DNA of 64,000 bases from HXMU1420-13 sp965249965 (GCA_965249965.1 OZ252262.1:744001-808000); one strand, 5' to 3'; positions 36,127 to 45,408 are shown, counted from the stretch's first letter. Numbers and translations: made by a program. Notes: generated by a model not told the origin, from the sequence alone.

Positions 36127-37077
36127 TTCCCCAAATAATGCATTCACAAATGCTACTTTATCAAAAACCTGCAGGTCTTCAATCTTCTCTCCTAGTCCTA
36201 TGTACTTCACTGGAACATTTAATTCGTTTGAAATACCTATAACTATACCCCCTTTTGCAGTTCCATCAAGCTTTGTAAGAGCCAAGCCGGTTATTTCTAC
36301 AGCTTCTGTAAAGGCTTTTGCTTGCTGCATTGCGTTTTGTCCTGTCGAGGCATCTAAAACCAAAATTACTTCATGAGGGGCTCCATCCACTACCTTATCC
36401 ATCACGCGTTTAATTTTTGACAACTCGTCCATTAACGCTTTTTTGTTGTGAAGTCGACCGGCTGTATCAATTAGTGCAATATCAGCACCCCGAGCTTTCG
36501 CAGCAGCAACTGTATCGTAAGCTACTGCAGCAGGGTCGGCATCCTGACCTTGTTCGATGATGGGTACATCAGCACGTTCGCTCCAAATTTTCAACTGATC
36601 AACTGCGGCGGCTCTAAATGTATCTGCAGCACCAAGAAGCACATTTTTACCTGCTGCTCTATACATAAAACTCAATTTTCCAATTGTGGTGGTTTTTCCT
36701 ACACCATTAACGCCCACAATCAAAACCACATGGGGTGAGTTTGGTAATTCAGCATCAAACTCGGCCGGTTTATCAGCATCGTGTTCTTGAAGTAGTGCTA
36801 TTATTTCCTCACGAAGAATAGCTTGTAATTCCGATTGAGTTACATATTTATCTCGCGCTACTCTAGATTCAATTCTCCCGATAATTTCTATTGTTGTTTT
36901 CACTCCAACATCAGAAGTAATCAAAATATCTTCTAATTCATCTAATGTGGCATCATCTACACGGTCTTTACCTGCCAGAGCTTTGCCAAGTTTGTCAAGA
37001 ATGCCTGTTCTACTTTTTTCGACACCTTGTTCAAGCGTTTCTTTTTTCTTGAACCCAAGCTTATCAAATATTCCCAT
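36124..37077 (-). CDS. ftsY: Signal recognition particle receptor FtsY
   Basis: The 317-residue NG-domain GTPase has the N-terminal helical bundle, G1 GVNGVGKTTTIGKL, DTFRAAAVDQLKIWSERADVPII, G3 DTAGRLHNKKALMDELSKI and G4 TKLDGTAKGG. FtsY docks the SRP-ribosome complex at the inner membrane. The protein lacks the long acidic A domain of E. coli FtsY, as is normal outside Proteobacteria. It lies one base downstream of the phosphatidyltransferase gene. Confidence 0.96.
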   Translation of the reverse strand: MGIFDKLGFKKKETLEQGVEKSRTGILDKLGKALAGKDRVDDATLDELEDILITSDVGVKTTIEIIGRIESRVARDKYVTQSELQAILREEIIALLQEHDADKPAEFDAELPNSPHVVLIVGVNGVGKTTTIGKLSFMYRAAGKNVLLGAADTFRAAAVDQLKIWSERADVPIIEQGQDADPAAVAYDTVAAAKARGADIALIDTAGRLHNKKALMDELSKIKRVMDKVVDGAPHEVILVLDASTGQNAMQQAKAFTEAVEITGLALTKLDGTAKGGIVIGISNELNVPVKYIGLGEKIEDLQVFDKVAFVNALFGE

Positions 37078-37078
37078 A

Positions 37079-37714
37079 CTAGTTGAATTGTGCTCCGCTC
37101 ATTATTTTGCGATAGCGATTGAAATAATCGAAGAATGAAATAGTCATAATTAGTACAGAAAGCCAAAGTAACACCTCGTGCACTATCGTTGCCTCACTAA
37201 AGAAAAAAACCGCAATCCAATATACAGAGATCACATTTACTGAAATTTTTCCGCTCATTGTACTCATGGCAACTTTGCCATACTTCACTTTTATGAAAGA
37301 GGATCCAATGAGTATTAATACATCTCGGATCACAAAAAAGATCAAAAACCAAACTGGCACCCATCCAATCCAAACTGTATAAATAAAAAGTGCCCCTGCA
37401 CATAACTTATCTGAAATTGGGTCGATCATTTTGCCAACCTCAGAAATAGTATTCGTTTTTCGCGCTACTAATCCATCCAGATAATCTGAAATTATCGCAT
37501 ATGCAATAAGTACAATAATTTCAGTATTGTACATCAGGTTATTCCGATAGTGGATATACATGATTGGAAAAGCTATAAAAACCCTAGTAAAGGATATAAA
37601 ATTGGATATCGTAAATACCCTGCCGGATACGGTAACTTTATTTCCGTCGATATTTTCGGTGATACCCAAAGATGAATAATTAATTGCGATATTAACGCTG
37701 AAAGTTAAAGCCAT
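37079..37714 (-). CDS. CDP-alcohol phosphatidyltransferase (PgsA-like)
   Basis: The 211-residue integral membrane protein has the family motif D-x2-D-G-x2-A-R-x8-G-x3-D-x3-D, seen as DYLDGLVARKTNTISEVGKMIDPISDKL. About five membrane helices surround it (ISFTRVFIAFPIMYIHY, TEIIVLIAYAIISDY, ALFIYTVWIGWVPVWFLIFFV, ISVNVISVYWIAVFFF, EVLLWLSVLIMTISFF). Members attach CDP-diacylglycerol to glycerol 3-phosphate, serine or other alcohols. PgsA is the closest guess, but the alcohol is not certain. The N-terminal 33 residues are unusual and may not all be translated. The gene abuts ftsY (one-base gap). Confidence 0.88.
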   Translation of the reverse strand: MALTFSVNIAINYSSLGITENIDGNKVTVSGRVFTISNFISFTRVFIAFPIMYIHYRNNLMYNTEIIVLIAYAIISDYLDGLVARKTNTISEVGKMIDPISDKLCAGALFIYTVWIGWVPVWFLIFFVIRDVLILIGSSFIKVKYGKVAMSTMSGKISVNVISVYWIAVFFFSEATIVHEVLLWLSVLIMTISFFDYFNRYRKIMSGAQFN

Positions 37715-37732
37715 TATTTACATAAAACCACT

Positions 37733-38308
37733 ATGAAACACAGCTCAGCTTTGGTAGAGCAAACAAGGTCAACGAAGAAAGTTTTTAGCGGTAAATTACT
37801 TCATGTTTATTACGATGAAGTGCTACTTCCGAATGGTACTACAAGTAGCCGAGAATGGATAAAACACCCTGGAGCCTGCGCAATAGTGCCTATTTTTGAT
37901 AACCACGATATCATGCTAATTAAGCAGTTTCGGTATCCAATGGGTCAGATATTTTACGAAGTTCCTGCAGGAAAAATTGACCCGAATGAAGCTCCCGATG
38001 ATACAGCTCTGAGAGAATTAAAAGAAGAAGCGGGCTTACACTGTAATCAACTTCATTACATCGGGCATTTCTATCCTGCAATTGGCTATGCCGATGAGGT
38101 AATTCATATTTACGCCGGCTTAGACTTGAGGTACGTTCAAACCAAGATGGATGACGACGAATTTCTTATTAATTCTCGCATTTCATTCACAGAGGCCATG
38201 GATATGATTTCTTCCGGTGAAATTAACGATGGGAAAACAATCATTTGTTTAACGCGGGTTTGGCAATGGTTAAATCAGACGTTCTTGCCGAGCCAGCTGA
38301 AAAAGTGA
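37733..38308 (+). CDS. NUDIX hydrolase (ADP-ribose pyrophosphatase type)
   Basis: The 191-residue protein has a full NUDIX box, GKIDPNEAPDDTALRELKEEAGL (G-x5-E-x7-REUxEExGU), after MLIKQFRYPMGQIFYEVPAGK, which matches the ADP-ribose pyrophosphatase (YffH/NudF-like) branch. Such enzymes hydrolyse ADP-ribose to AMP and ribose-5-phosphate. The last 39 bases overlap the end of the small gene on the other strand. It is divergent from the phosphatidyltransferase gene. Confidence 0.9.
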   Translation: MKHSSALVEQTRSTKKVFSGKLLHVYYDEVLLPNGTTSSREWIKHPGACAIVPIFDNHDIMLIKQFRYPMGQIFYEVPAGKIDPNEAPDDTALRELKEEAGLHCNQLHYIGHFYPAIGYADEVIHIYAGLDLRYVQTKMDDDEFLINSRISFTEAMDMISSGEINDGKTIICLTRVWQWLNQTFLPSQLKK

Positions 38309-38554
38309 TCGATGTTTATCTTCATCGGTAATTGCACCACGTCGAATAAGCTCATTCATTTCATCCCCACTAAGCATTAACACACAGCCCATTTCACTTA
38401 GAACTGAATCAAACATTCGAGGATCGGAATTTGCAAGTCTCGAAATATCGATTCCATTTTCGTTGCGCACTAAATCGATCAACAGGTAATAGGTGTCTTC
38501 CGGTCTGTCGCCAAACTTGTATGATTCAAGTGCCGTTTCACTAAGTTTTCGCAT
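38270..38554 (-). CDS. Hypothetical protein, 94 residues
   Basis: I do not recognise this protein. It is mixed alpha-helical and charged, has no membrane segment and ends in EDKHRSLFQLARQERLI. The start overlaps the end of the HTH-domain gene by 14 bases and the end overlaps the NUDIX gene's 3' end by 39 bases. The overlap with the HTH gene suggests that the two work together; the compact layout resembles two-gene units in Bacteroidota. Coding is supported by the codon pattern and the overlap; function is unknown. Confidence 0.6.
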   Translation of the reverse strand: MRKLSETALESYKFGDRPEDTYYLLIDLVRNENGIDISRLANSDPRMFDSVLSEMGCVLMLSGDEMNELIRRGAITDEDKHRSLFQLARQERLI

Positions 38555-38951
38555 ATCTATCTAAAAATTCCCGAGCTTTTATAATTTCTGTTATTTCGCT
38601 GGTTTCTCGATCAATAATTTGAACTTGAAACAGACTTATGATGGCCTGCTCATTTAAAACCGTCAAAACATCTTCAACGGTATCACATTCTTCCGTTTCG
38701 CTAACTAAATCGTTAACTCCTTGAACTATATATCGGGGCCTAGCGTCTTTCTTCGTTACTTCCGTTGTTTCTGCCGGTTGATCAAAATATTCTTTAATCG
38801 CCTCTTCGGTAACATACCAACTTACACCAAGTTTTCGTCCGCGAATTTTTCCATTCCTGATATAACTACGAAGTGTTAATTTTGAAACCCCCAACATTTC
38901 GTGCAGATCATCGACAGAATAAAGCGTTAAACTTCCAATTTTCTTTGGCAT
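38541..38951 (-). CDS. Helix-turn-helix (excisionase/MerR-like) DNA-binding protein
   Basis: The 136-residue protein starts with a MerR/excisionase-type winged HTH (LYSVDDLHEMLGVSKLTLRSYIRNGKIRGRKLGVSWYVTEEAIKEYF, about 8-55). The last 80 residues are an acidic domain (SETEECDTVEDVLTVLNEQAIISLFQVQIID) with no clear family. The HTH is of the kind used by excisionases and small regulators, but no integrase or phage gene is in the window, so it is probably a regulator of its own locus. It is the first gene of a two-gene unit. Confidence 0.82.
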   Translation of the reverse strand: MPKKIGSLTLYSVDDLHEMLGVSKLTLRSYIRNGKIRGRKLGVSWYVTEEAIKEYFDQPAETTEVTKKDARPRYIVQGVNDLVSETEECDTVEDVLTVLNEQAIISLFQVQIIDRETSEITEIIKAREFLDRYAKT

Positions 38952-39100
38952 TAATGTATTCTTTAACTTTTTTTTAGATATCGTAATTTACTAAATAAAT
39001 ATTATTAACCTGTTAATTATTATCATTAGTTATATATAATCAAATTCATTTGGTTCAGGGTACTACGCCGTCGTATATTAGTACTAGTTACTTAGAAATC

Positions 39101-39121
39101 AGGCCGGAAAACCACCGGCCT
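39101..39121 (+). promoter_or_regulatory. Hairpin in the leader of the fusion gene
   Basis: The 7-base arms AGGCCGG and CCGGCCT enclose an AAAACCA loop and are followed by TTGTTGT, so this resembles a weak terminator or attenuator. It sits 64 bases before the chosen start of the phosphoesterase/barrel gene. Upstream are A+T-rich promoter-like stretches (around 39030-39040). Confidence 0.4.
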
Positions 39122-39184
39122 TTGTTGTATCTACACCAAAATAACTTTACACTCATCTCATCAAGTAACTCCCTAAGCTTTTCC

Positions 39185-42100
39185 TTGAAACGAATCTATT
39201 TACTTTTCTTTATAAGTATCATTATTCTTTCCTGTGGAACTACCGGGCTTTATATCGATCCTGATGCTCGAAATTGGGAAACTCAATCACCCCCTCAAAT
39301 TAATAACGTGATTTTTGAGGCCTTCCTTATAGGAGATGCCGGGTCACCAGAATTACCGAACGATCCAACGCTTACGTTATTCAAAAAATTTCTCGACGAT
39401 GCTGGTGACCAAAGTGCCGCTATTTTTCTAGGTGATAATATTTACAATTATGGCCTGCCTGACTCTACCCATACACAGTACCAATTTTATCAATCTAGAA
39501 TAGATGCTCAGCTTGAAACCGTTCGAAACTTTAACGGCCGGATAGTTTTTGTGCCCGGCAATCATGATTGGGATGATGGGCGAGAAGATGGATGGAATGC
39601 TGTACAAAGGCAGGAAAAATATGTCGAGGAATATCTTGATCGAGGTAATACTTTTTTACCCGATAATGGCTTTCCCGGTCCCCACGAAATAAAACTGATG
39701 GACGAAGATGATCATCCTGATCTAAATCACGATATCAGGCTGGTTGCCTTAGATACCCATTGGTGGTTACATGAGCATATTAAACCATACGGCGATAATG
39801 GAGATTTCGAAATTAGTGATGCGGGAGATGTAATTAATGAATTGCAGGATATTGTTCGTGATCGTAAAAACGATTATCTGATTGTTGCTGCACATCACCC
39901 ACTAATTTCAAACGAGTCGCACGGGGGATACTTTCCGCTTTCTACCCATTTTAAACCACCCATTTTTGGGTCGCTGTATGTGTTATACCGTCGAATATTT
40001 GGCTTGAAACAAGATATTCCCCACCATCGATATTCGGCCATGGCTCGTTCAATCCGCAGCACTTTTGCCGAAAAAGAAGATGTTATCTATGTATCCGGGC
40101 ATGCACATTCTTTGCAATATCATAAACGAACCAGAGCAAAACGTTATAATTCGCACTTTATAGTTAGTGGATCTGGGTCAAAAACCGATTATGTAGCAAA
40201 TGGGAAAGGAGCCAATTTTGCTTATGGAGGAACTGGCTTTATTGTATTAAAAGTGTATACCGATGGTTCTGTTTGGCTCGAGGCGTGGACGCCGTTAGGA
40301 GATGGAAGCGATGGTGAGTTACTGTACCGCACAATGGTACAGGAGCCAAAAGTTAGAATTGAAGCGGAAGAATTGGAAGAAGATCGTGATCAAATTCTAG
40401 CTGAAACTGAATCCTTTGTAGCAGCAAACTCTGAATATGATCGTGGGGGAATATTATTTCGCGGATTACTCGGTTCAAATCATAGAGAAAAGTGGTCGAT
40501 TGAATCTGAATTTCCTGTATTTGACGTCAATACAATTAAAGGTGGGCTTGATCCTGTTCGCTTTGGCGGCCGAGGGCAATCAAACACCTTGCACCTGGAT
40601 GGCGATGGCAACAGAGAGTATGTACTTCGATCAGTAGATAAACAAGCTGGTAAAGTTTGGGGTTCAGCACTACGCCAATCGTTTGCTTTGGATGCGGCAC
40701 AAGATCAATTTTCGATGCTAAATCCATACGCGGCGTTGGTTGTATCAAAATTAGCTGCAAGTGCCGGAGTTTACCATACAAACCCGGAATATTTCGTAGT
40801 ACCGGATGATCCATTACTTGGTGGTTATGGTGACTTAATGGCCGGCAGTCTTGCTCTATTTGAGCGAAAGCCTGATAATACTATGAGCGATGTAGCCTCT
40901 GTTGGAAATGCAGAAGAAGTTATTTCTCACCTTGATTTTATTAGAGAAGTAGATGGTGATATCGACCATCGGGTTGATCAACCATTATTTGCTCGTTCCA
41001 GGCTTTTTGATATGCTGATTGGTGATTGGGATCGACACTCCGATCAATGGCGGTGGGCAGCTGTAGAGCCGGAAGATGGCCAGGGTAAAATTTATCAACC
41101 TATTCCAAGAGACCGCGATGTTGCCATGATGCGACTAAATGGATTGATTCCCACACTCGCAAAACTAGGTCCTTTTGCTCAATACCAAAATTTCGACTAT
41201 AGCTATGGGAATTTGAAAGGATTAAACAAAAACTCATTAGGATTAACCAGAAGATTCACCAATCAACTTACAAGGGATGACTGGATTGCGCTTGCCGAGG
41301 ACATTAAAAATCGATTAACTGATGAGATACTTAAAGAGGCTGTAACAGCGTATCCTGATCCTGTTGAGCAAGAATTTGGGGTAGAAACCCTGGAGATATT
41401 AAAAGCAAGAAGAGATCAGCTTCCCGTAATTGCTGAAATATATGCATCGCAATTAGATCGAGTAGTCACCATTCCGGCTAGCCATAAAAGAGAACGAATT
41501 ACCATTACTTACCTCGGTGAAAATCGTGTTCAGGTGCAGGTAAACAAGCTTTCCGGCAAAGGGAATTTACGAGAACAATATTACGATAAAGTTTTTGATG
41601 CAGAACGTACACAGGAAATCAGAATATTTGCTATGGGCGACAATGATGAAATCATCATTCGGGGTGATCAAACTTCGAAAATAGCTGTCCGAATTATTGG
41701 GGGTTCCGGAGAAGACACATTCATTGATGAAAGCCCCACTATAAGTAAGCCACTGGCTGTTTATGATACTGAGATAAGCAATCCTGAATCTTTCTCATCT
41801 ACCGCAACATTACACTTATCGGATAACCCGGAAATAAATCGGTTCGATTATGAAAAAGACTATCAGTGGAATTCAACCTTGTTTGGCTTCTATTTTGCGT
41901 TTAATGATGATGACGGACTTTTCATAGGCGGTGGACCAAGAATTACTAACTATGGATTTCGGAAATTACCAGCTGCGACGCACTATCTAAGGGCAAATTT
42001 AGCACCTTTAACTGGAGCTGCGAATGTACGATATTCCGGCGATTGGTATAAATTCCGAGGTAATTGGGACGGAAACATTGAGGGCACAATTTTATTACCG

Positions 42101-42913
42101 GAAAGTTACCGGTACTTCTTTGGCCTGGGCAACGAAACTGTTCGACAAAACCAACTTAGTTCCGATTTTTACCGCGCTCGATTAGAACAATATCGGCTGG
42201 TTGGATCCACCAAAATCTTACTCGAAAACTTACTTACTTTTCACGCAGGTGCAGGGCTTCAATATACCGAAATTGATGATGTACAGGGAGAGCCCAGCAT
42301 TTTGAATGACCCTCAAATAGGTATAAATCCAAACATTTTTTCCAGCCAATATTATGGCATTCTCTCAACTGGTTTCTCAATCAACGACGTAGATAATTCT
42401 GTTAACCCTCAATATGGATTTAAACTTGCGGTTTCATCAGAAGCCAACCTTGGGTTAAACGAAGCAAGCAGATCGCATTTAAATATTCGATCGAATTCTT
42501 CTTTTTATGCATCTGGTTTCGGGAAAAGACAATTCACTCTAGCAGGACGAATTGGCAGTGATCACATCGTTGGTAGCTTTCCGTTTTATCAGGCAAATAC
42601 TTTGGGCGCACGCAAGAATCTGAGAGGATTCACAAATCAACGATTTACAGGTAGAACCACCGTTTACTCGAATACCGAACTACGGGTCGAACTCATTGAT
42701 TTTTATCGATACCTACTGGGTGGAAAAGGAGGGATTCTAACATTTTTTGATGCCGGAAGAGTTTGGACAGATCGCGAGAAATCAAACATAATTCATTCAG
42801 GATATGGCGGCGGTATCTGGTTCAACTTTTTCGATCAGATGCTTATCAGCGCTACCTATGGAACCTCTGGTGATGAAAACAGCTTTGAAATAAAGGCAGG
42901 ATTCTTTTTCTAG
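39185..42913 (+). CDS. Metallophosphoesterase / DWDRH-domain / surface-antigen barrel fusion
   Basis: No ATG lies near the 5' end. The in-frame TTG at 39185 begins a clean lipoprotein signal (KRIYLLFFISIIILSCGTTG, lipobox ILSC), so I chose it (1242 residues). The frame itself is open from 39050. Residues about 40-320 are a calcineurin-like phosphoesterase: LIGDAGSP, GDNIY, GNHDWD, AHHPLIS and VSGHAHSL, ending in a sheet. A middle part has LFDMLIGDWDRHSDQWRWA (D614, D616, H618) and PIPRDRDVAMMRLNG (D643, D645), which resembles metal- and nucleotide-binding sites of kinase-like folds. The last 370 residues have strands (TSGDENSFEIKAGFFF end) like an Omp85/surface-antigen barrel. It should sit in the outer membrane. 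Confidence 0.85.
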   Translation: MKRIYLLFFISIIILSCGTTGLYIDPDARNWETQSPPQINNVIFEAFLIGDAGSPELPNDPTLTLFKKFLDDAGDQSAAIFLGDNIYNYGLPDSTHTQYQFYQSRIDAQLETVRNFNGRIVFVPGNHDWDDGREDGWNAVQRQEKYVEEYLDRGNTFLPDNGFPGPHEIKLMDEDDHPDLNHDIRLVALDTHWWLHEHIKPYGDNGDFEISDAGDVINELQDIVRDRKNDYLIVAAHHPLISNESHGGYFPLSTHFKPPIFGSLYVLYRRIFGLKQDIPHHRYSAMARSIRSTFAEKEDVIYVSGHAHSLQYHKRTRAKRYNSHFIVSGSGSKTDYVANGKGANFAYGGTGFIVLKVYTDGSVWLEAWTPLGDGSDGELLYRTMVQEPKVRIEAEELEEDRDQILAETESFVAANSEYDRGGILFRGLLGSNHREKWSIESEFPVFDVNTIKGGLDPVRFGGRGQSNTLHLDGDGNREYVLRSVDKQAGKVWGSALRQSFALDAAQDQFSMLNPYAALVVSKLAASAGVYHTNPEYFVVPDDPLLGGYGDLMAGSLALFERKPDNTMSDVASVGNAEEVISHLDFIREVDGDIDHRVDQPLFARSRLFDMLIGDWDRHSDQWRWAAVEPEDGQGKIYQPIPRDRDVAMMRLNGLIPTLAKLGPFAQYQNFDYSYGNLKGLNKNSLGLTRRFTNQLTRDDWIALAEDIKNRLTDEILKEAVTAYPDPVEQEFGVETLEILKARRDQLPVIAEIYASQLDRVVTIPASHKRERITITYLGENRVQVQVNKLSGKGNLREQYYDKVFDAERTQEIRIFAMGDNDEIIIRGDQTSKIAVRIIGGSGEDTFIDESPTISKPLAVYDTEISNPESFSSTATLHLSDNPEINRFDYEKDYQWNSTLFGFYFAFNDDDGLFIGGGPRITNYGFRKLPAATHYLRANLAPLTGAANVRYSGDWYKFRGNWDGNIEGTILLPESYRYFFGLGNETVRQNQLSSDFYRARLEQYRLVGSTKILLENLLTFHAGAGLQYTEIDDVQGEPSILNDPQIGINPNIFSSQYYGILSTGFSINDVDNSVNPQYGFKLAVSSEANLGLNEASRSHLNIRSNSSFYASGFGKRQFTLAGRIGSDHIVGSFPFYQANTLGARKNLRGFTNQRFTGRTTVYSNTELRVELIDFYRYLLGGKGGILTFFDAGRVWTDREKSNIIHSGYGGGIWFNFFDQMLISATYGTSGDENSFEIKAGFFF

Positions 42914-42980
42914 AAACTCACGGCACGATTATTGACAATAAATCCTAAAGTAATCACCTTTAATTAGTTCAACTCGCTCT

Positions 42981-44939
42981 ATGGCCGAAACCCAAAATAT
43001 CCGTTTACTGGCTGCTATCATGTTTGCAGATATGGTGGGTTATACCAAGTTAATGCAAGAAAATGAGCCACATGCCAAAAAATTAAGAGACCGGCAAAGA
43101 AATGTGGTAGATAATAAAATCCTGGATTATAGAGGTCAGGTTATGCAGTATTATGGCGATGGTACATTAAGTATGTTTGCCTCTGCTATTGACGCGGTAA
43201 ATGCCGCTCGAGAAATTCAAATCGAACTTCAAAAAGACACTGAAGTACCAATGCGAATAGGTATACATCTTGGAGATGTTGTCTACGATGATGAAGGTAT
43301 CTATGGGGATGCAGTTAACCTTGCAGCAAGAGTTCAGGCATTAGGAATACCTGGTTCAGTTATGGTTTCAGGAAAAGTGTTTGATGAAATAAAAAATCAC
43401 CCGGGCATTAGAGTTGAAGCCTTTGGAGAGCATGAACTAAAAAATGTTTTTGCTATGACTAGCATATTTGCATTAGCTGATGATGGTCTAAAGATACCAG
43501 CCCAAAAACATATTCAAGAACAAACCGGGTCTTATCAGAACAGTGTTGCTGTTTTACCCTTCGCAAATTTTAGTGGCAATACCGAAGAGGATTATTTTAG
43601 CGATGGGATCACAGAAGAAATCATAAATGCCCTGGTAAAAGTAAACGACCTTTCTGTTGCTTCCAGAACTTCCGTGTTTGGCTATAAAGGAGATCATAGA
43701 GACATCCGAAAAATTGGAAAAGAATTAAATGTGGCTACGATATTAGAAGGAAGTGTACGAAAGGCCGGGGATCGAATTCGTTTTACTGCTCAGCTCATAA
43801 AGGCAGAAGATGGTTTTCATATTTGGTCGGAAAATTTTGATGGTGAAATGAAAGACATCTTTGAAGTTCAGGATGAGATTTCACAAAAAATTGTTGAGAA
43901 ACTAGAGGCTGATTCCTACTTCGATAAATCAAGCAAACTTTATGAAGCGTCAACGGATAGTGTCGTTGCATATAATCATTATCTGGAAGGATTATTTTAT
44001 TGGAATAAGAGAACCCCTGAGTCTGTTCGTAAAGCCATCACACTTTTTGAAAAAGCGGTGAACTATTGTACAACTTATACAAATGCATACTCAGCACTTG
44101 CAAATTGTTATACATTTCTAGGTGCAATGGGACAAATGCCATCGCAAGAAGCCTATGCTAATGCAGAAGAATTCGCAATTAAATCTGTCGAATTGAATAG
44201 TACAAGAGCTACCTCTTATGTTGCCTTAGGCTTCGTTAATCTATTCTCAAAATGGAATTTTGAATTAGCCGAAGCCAATTTTAGAAAAGCTATAACTTTG
44301 GAGCCTGATGATACGGGTGCGCGTACTGGTCTTGGCTACGTTTATAAATGCTTAGGTGAATATGATAGAATGATTCACCATACAAAAGCAGCAGCCAAAA
44401 TAGAACCACTGTCTCTTCCTTTAAAAGCTGATCTTGCTCGAGCCTATATAACCAATCAAGAATATGAAAAAAGTTTAGAAATCCTGGATGAAATTCTTGA
44501 ATTAGACCCTTTATTCAGAATGGCCTATGAAACAAAATCTATGACTTACCTTGAAATGGGTGATCTGGATAACGCATGGTTATTTGCTAACAAATACCTG
44601 GAATTAGTTAAAGATCCAAATTCCGGAGGTTCCTTTTTAGGATATATTTCTGCATTGAGAGGAGATAAAGCAGGAATAAACGAAAACCTTCAACGATTAA
44701 ATAACCGCTCTAACGAGAATCCTGAGTTAGATCTTTCTATCGACTTTGCATGTGTTTACGCTGGATTGGGTGATTCTGACACTTCATTTAAATATTTGAA
44801 TCAGGCTGTTGATAAACATCTTGGGGCAATGGTGTTCCTTGACGCCATGTTACCATTTAAAAATATGTCTGATGACACAAGATATCAGGAATTGCGGGAT
44901 AAGATTGGTCTGCCGAAATTGAAAGTAACTGCTGCATGA
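42981..44939 (+). CDS. Class III nucleotide cyclase domain with TPR repeats
   Basis: The 652-residue protein starts with a class III cyclase domain (about 5-130): IMFADMVGYTKLM with metal D17, YYGDGTLSMFAS with metal D60, and GIYGDAVNLAARVQ with N113 and R117. A FlgO/TolB-like linker (SVAVLPFANFSGNTEEDYFSDGITEEIINAL...AEDGFHIWSENFDG) follows, then tetratricopeptide repeats (about 350-640). The base-selecting Lys and Asp positions of adenylyl cyclases appear as Q56 and G106, so the product nucleotide is uncertain. Its stop overlaps the MarR start by four bases (ATGA). No membrane segment is evident. Confidence 0.88.
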   Translation: MAETQNIRLLAAIMFADMVGYTKLMQENEPHAKKLRDRQRNVVDNKILDYRGQVMQYYGDGTLSMFASAIDAVNAAREIQIELQKDTEVPMRIGIHLGDVVYDDEGIYGDAVNLAARVQALGIPGSVMVSGKVFDEIKNHPGIRVEAFGEHELKNVFAMTSIFALADDGLKIPAQKHIQEQTGSYQNSVAVLPFANFSGNTEEDYFSDGITEEIINALVKVNDLSVASRTSVFGYKGDHRDIRKIGKELNVATILEGSVRKAGDRIRFTAQLIKAEDGFHIWSENFDGEMKDIFEVQDEISQKIVEKLEADSYFDKSSKLYEASTDSVVAYNHYLEGLFYWNKRTPESVRKAITLFEKAVNYCTTYTNAYSALANCYTFLGAMGQMPSQEAYANAEEFAIKSVELNSTRATSYVALGFVNLFSKWNFELAEANFRKAITLEPDDTGARTGLGYVYKCLGEYDRMIHHTKAAAKIEPLSLPLKADLARAYITNQEYEKSLEILDEILELDPLFRMAYETKSMTYLEMGDLDNAWLFANKYLELVKDPNSGGSFLGYISALRGDKAGINENLQRLNNRSNENPELDLSIDFACVYAGLGDSDTSFKYLNQAVDKHLGAMVFLDAMLPFKNMSDDTRYQELRDKIGLPKLKVTAA

Positions 44940-45355
44940 GAAAAGAACTCGGGGTCTACATAGATCGGACCTACAAAGTGGTTCGGCAGGATTTACTAAA
45001 TCGTTTTAAAAAAGCTTCCATCGATTTAACTCCAGAGCAATGGGTATTGTTAAGCAAATTAGATGGAAATACCTTAAGTCAGGCCGATTTGGCTAGCGAA
45101 AGTTTTAAAGACAAGCACACGGTTTCACGGATCATCGATCTGCTTCAAAAGAAAGGGTTTGTCACCCGATCTCAAGATCCGGACGATGGCCGACGATATT
45201 TGATCACGATGACAGATTTAGGAAAGTGGGTCACCGAGCAAGCCAAAGAACATGTGTATGCATCAAGAGAATTAGGCTGGGAAAATCTGTCGGATGAGGA
45301 GTATAAGCAGCTCAGACGATTACTTGATAAAGTGTTCACTAACTATACCAAATAA
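44936..45355 (+). CDS. MarR-family transcriptional regulator
   Basis: The 139-residue protein is a MarR winged helix: LTPEQWVLLSKLDGNTLSQADLASESFKDKHTVSRIIDLLQKKGFVTRSQDPDDGRRYLITMTDLGK. MarR proteins bind palindromic operators as dimers and release DNA when a small phenolic or other ligand binds. The start overlaps the cyclase stop by four bases (translational coupling). hpd lies immediately downstream in the opposite direction. A palindrome that fits a MarR site lies before hpd and before hmgA, so a homogentisate- or hydroxyphenylpyruvate-responsive role is likely. Confidence 0.9.
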   Translation: MRKELGVYIDRTYKVVRQDLLNRFKKASIDLTPEQWVLLSKLDGNTLSQADLASESFKDKHTVSRIIDLLQKKGFVTRSQDPDDGRRYLITMTDLGKWVTEQAKEHVYASRELGWENLSDEEYKQLRRLLDKVFTNYTK

Positions 45356-45356
45356 A

Positions 45357-45387
45357 AAAGGCGACCTGCCTAAACAGAATCGCCTTT
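45357..45387. terminator. Terminator between MarR gene and hpd
   Basis: The arms AAAGGCGA and TCGCCTTT pair around a 15-base loop; the ends carry A- and T-runs. It lies between the convergent MarR and hpd genes and could act in both directions. Confidence 0.65.
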
Positions 45388-45408
45388 AAAGGTGGATGTA
45401 CAATTAAA

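Noticed and set aside
38541..38951. HTH protein as an excisionase of a mobile element
   Set aside because: No integrase, phage gene or attachment-site repeat occurs nearby; it is more likely a small regulator.
39050..39184. Full extension of the fusion gene to TTG 39050
   Set aside because: It has no signal-peptide character and contains the hairpin at 39101; the TTG at 39185 begins a lipoprotein signal.
42962..42974. AATTAGTTCAACT before the cyclase gene as a third MarR site
   Set aside because: The half-sites are adjacent without the CTATAR spacer seen at hpd and hmgA, so it does not match the operator.
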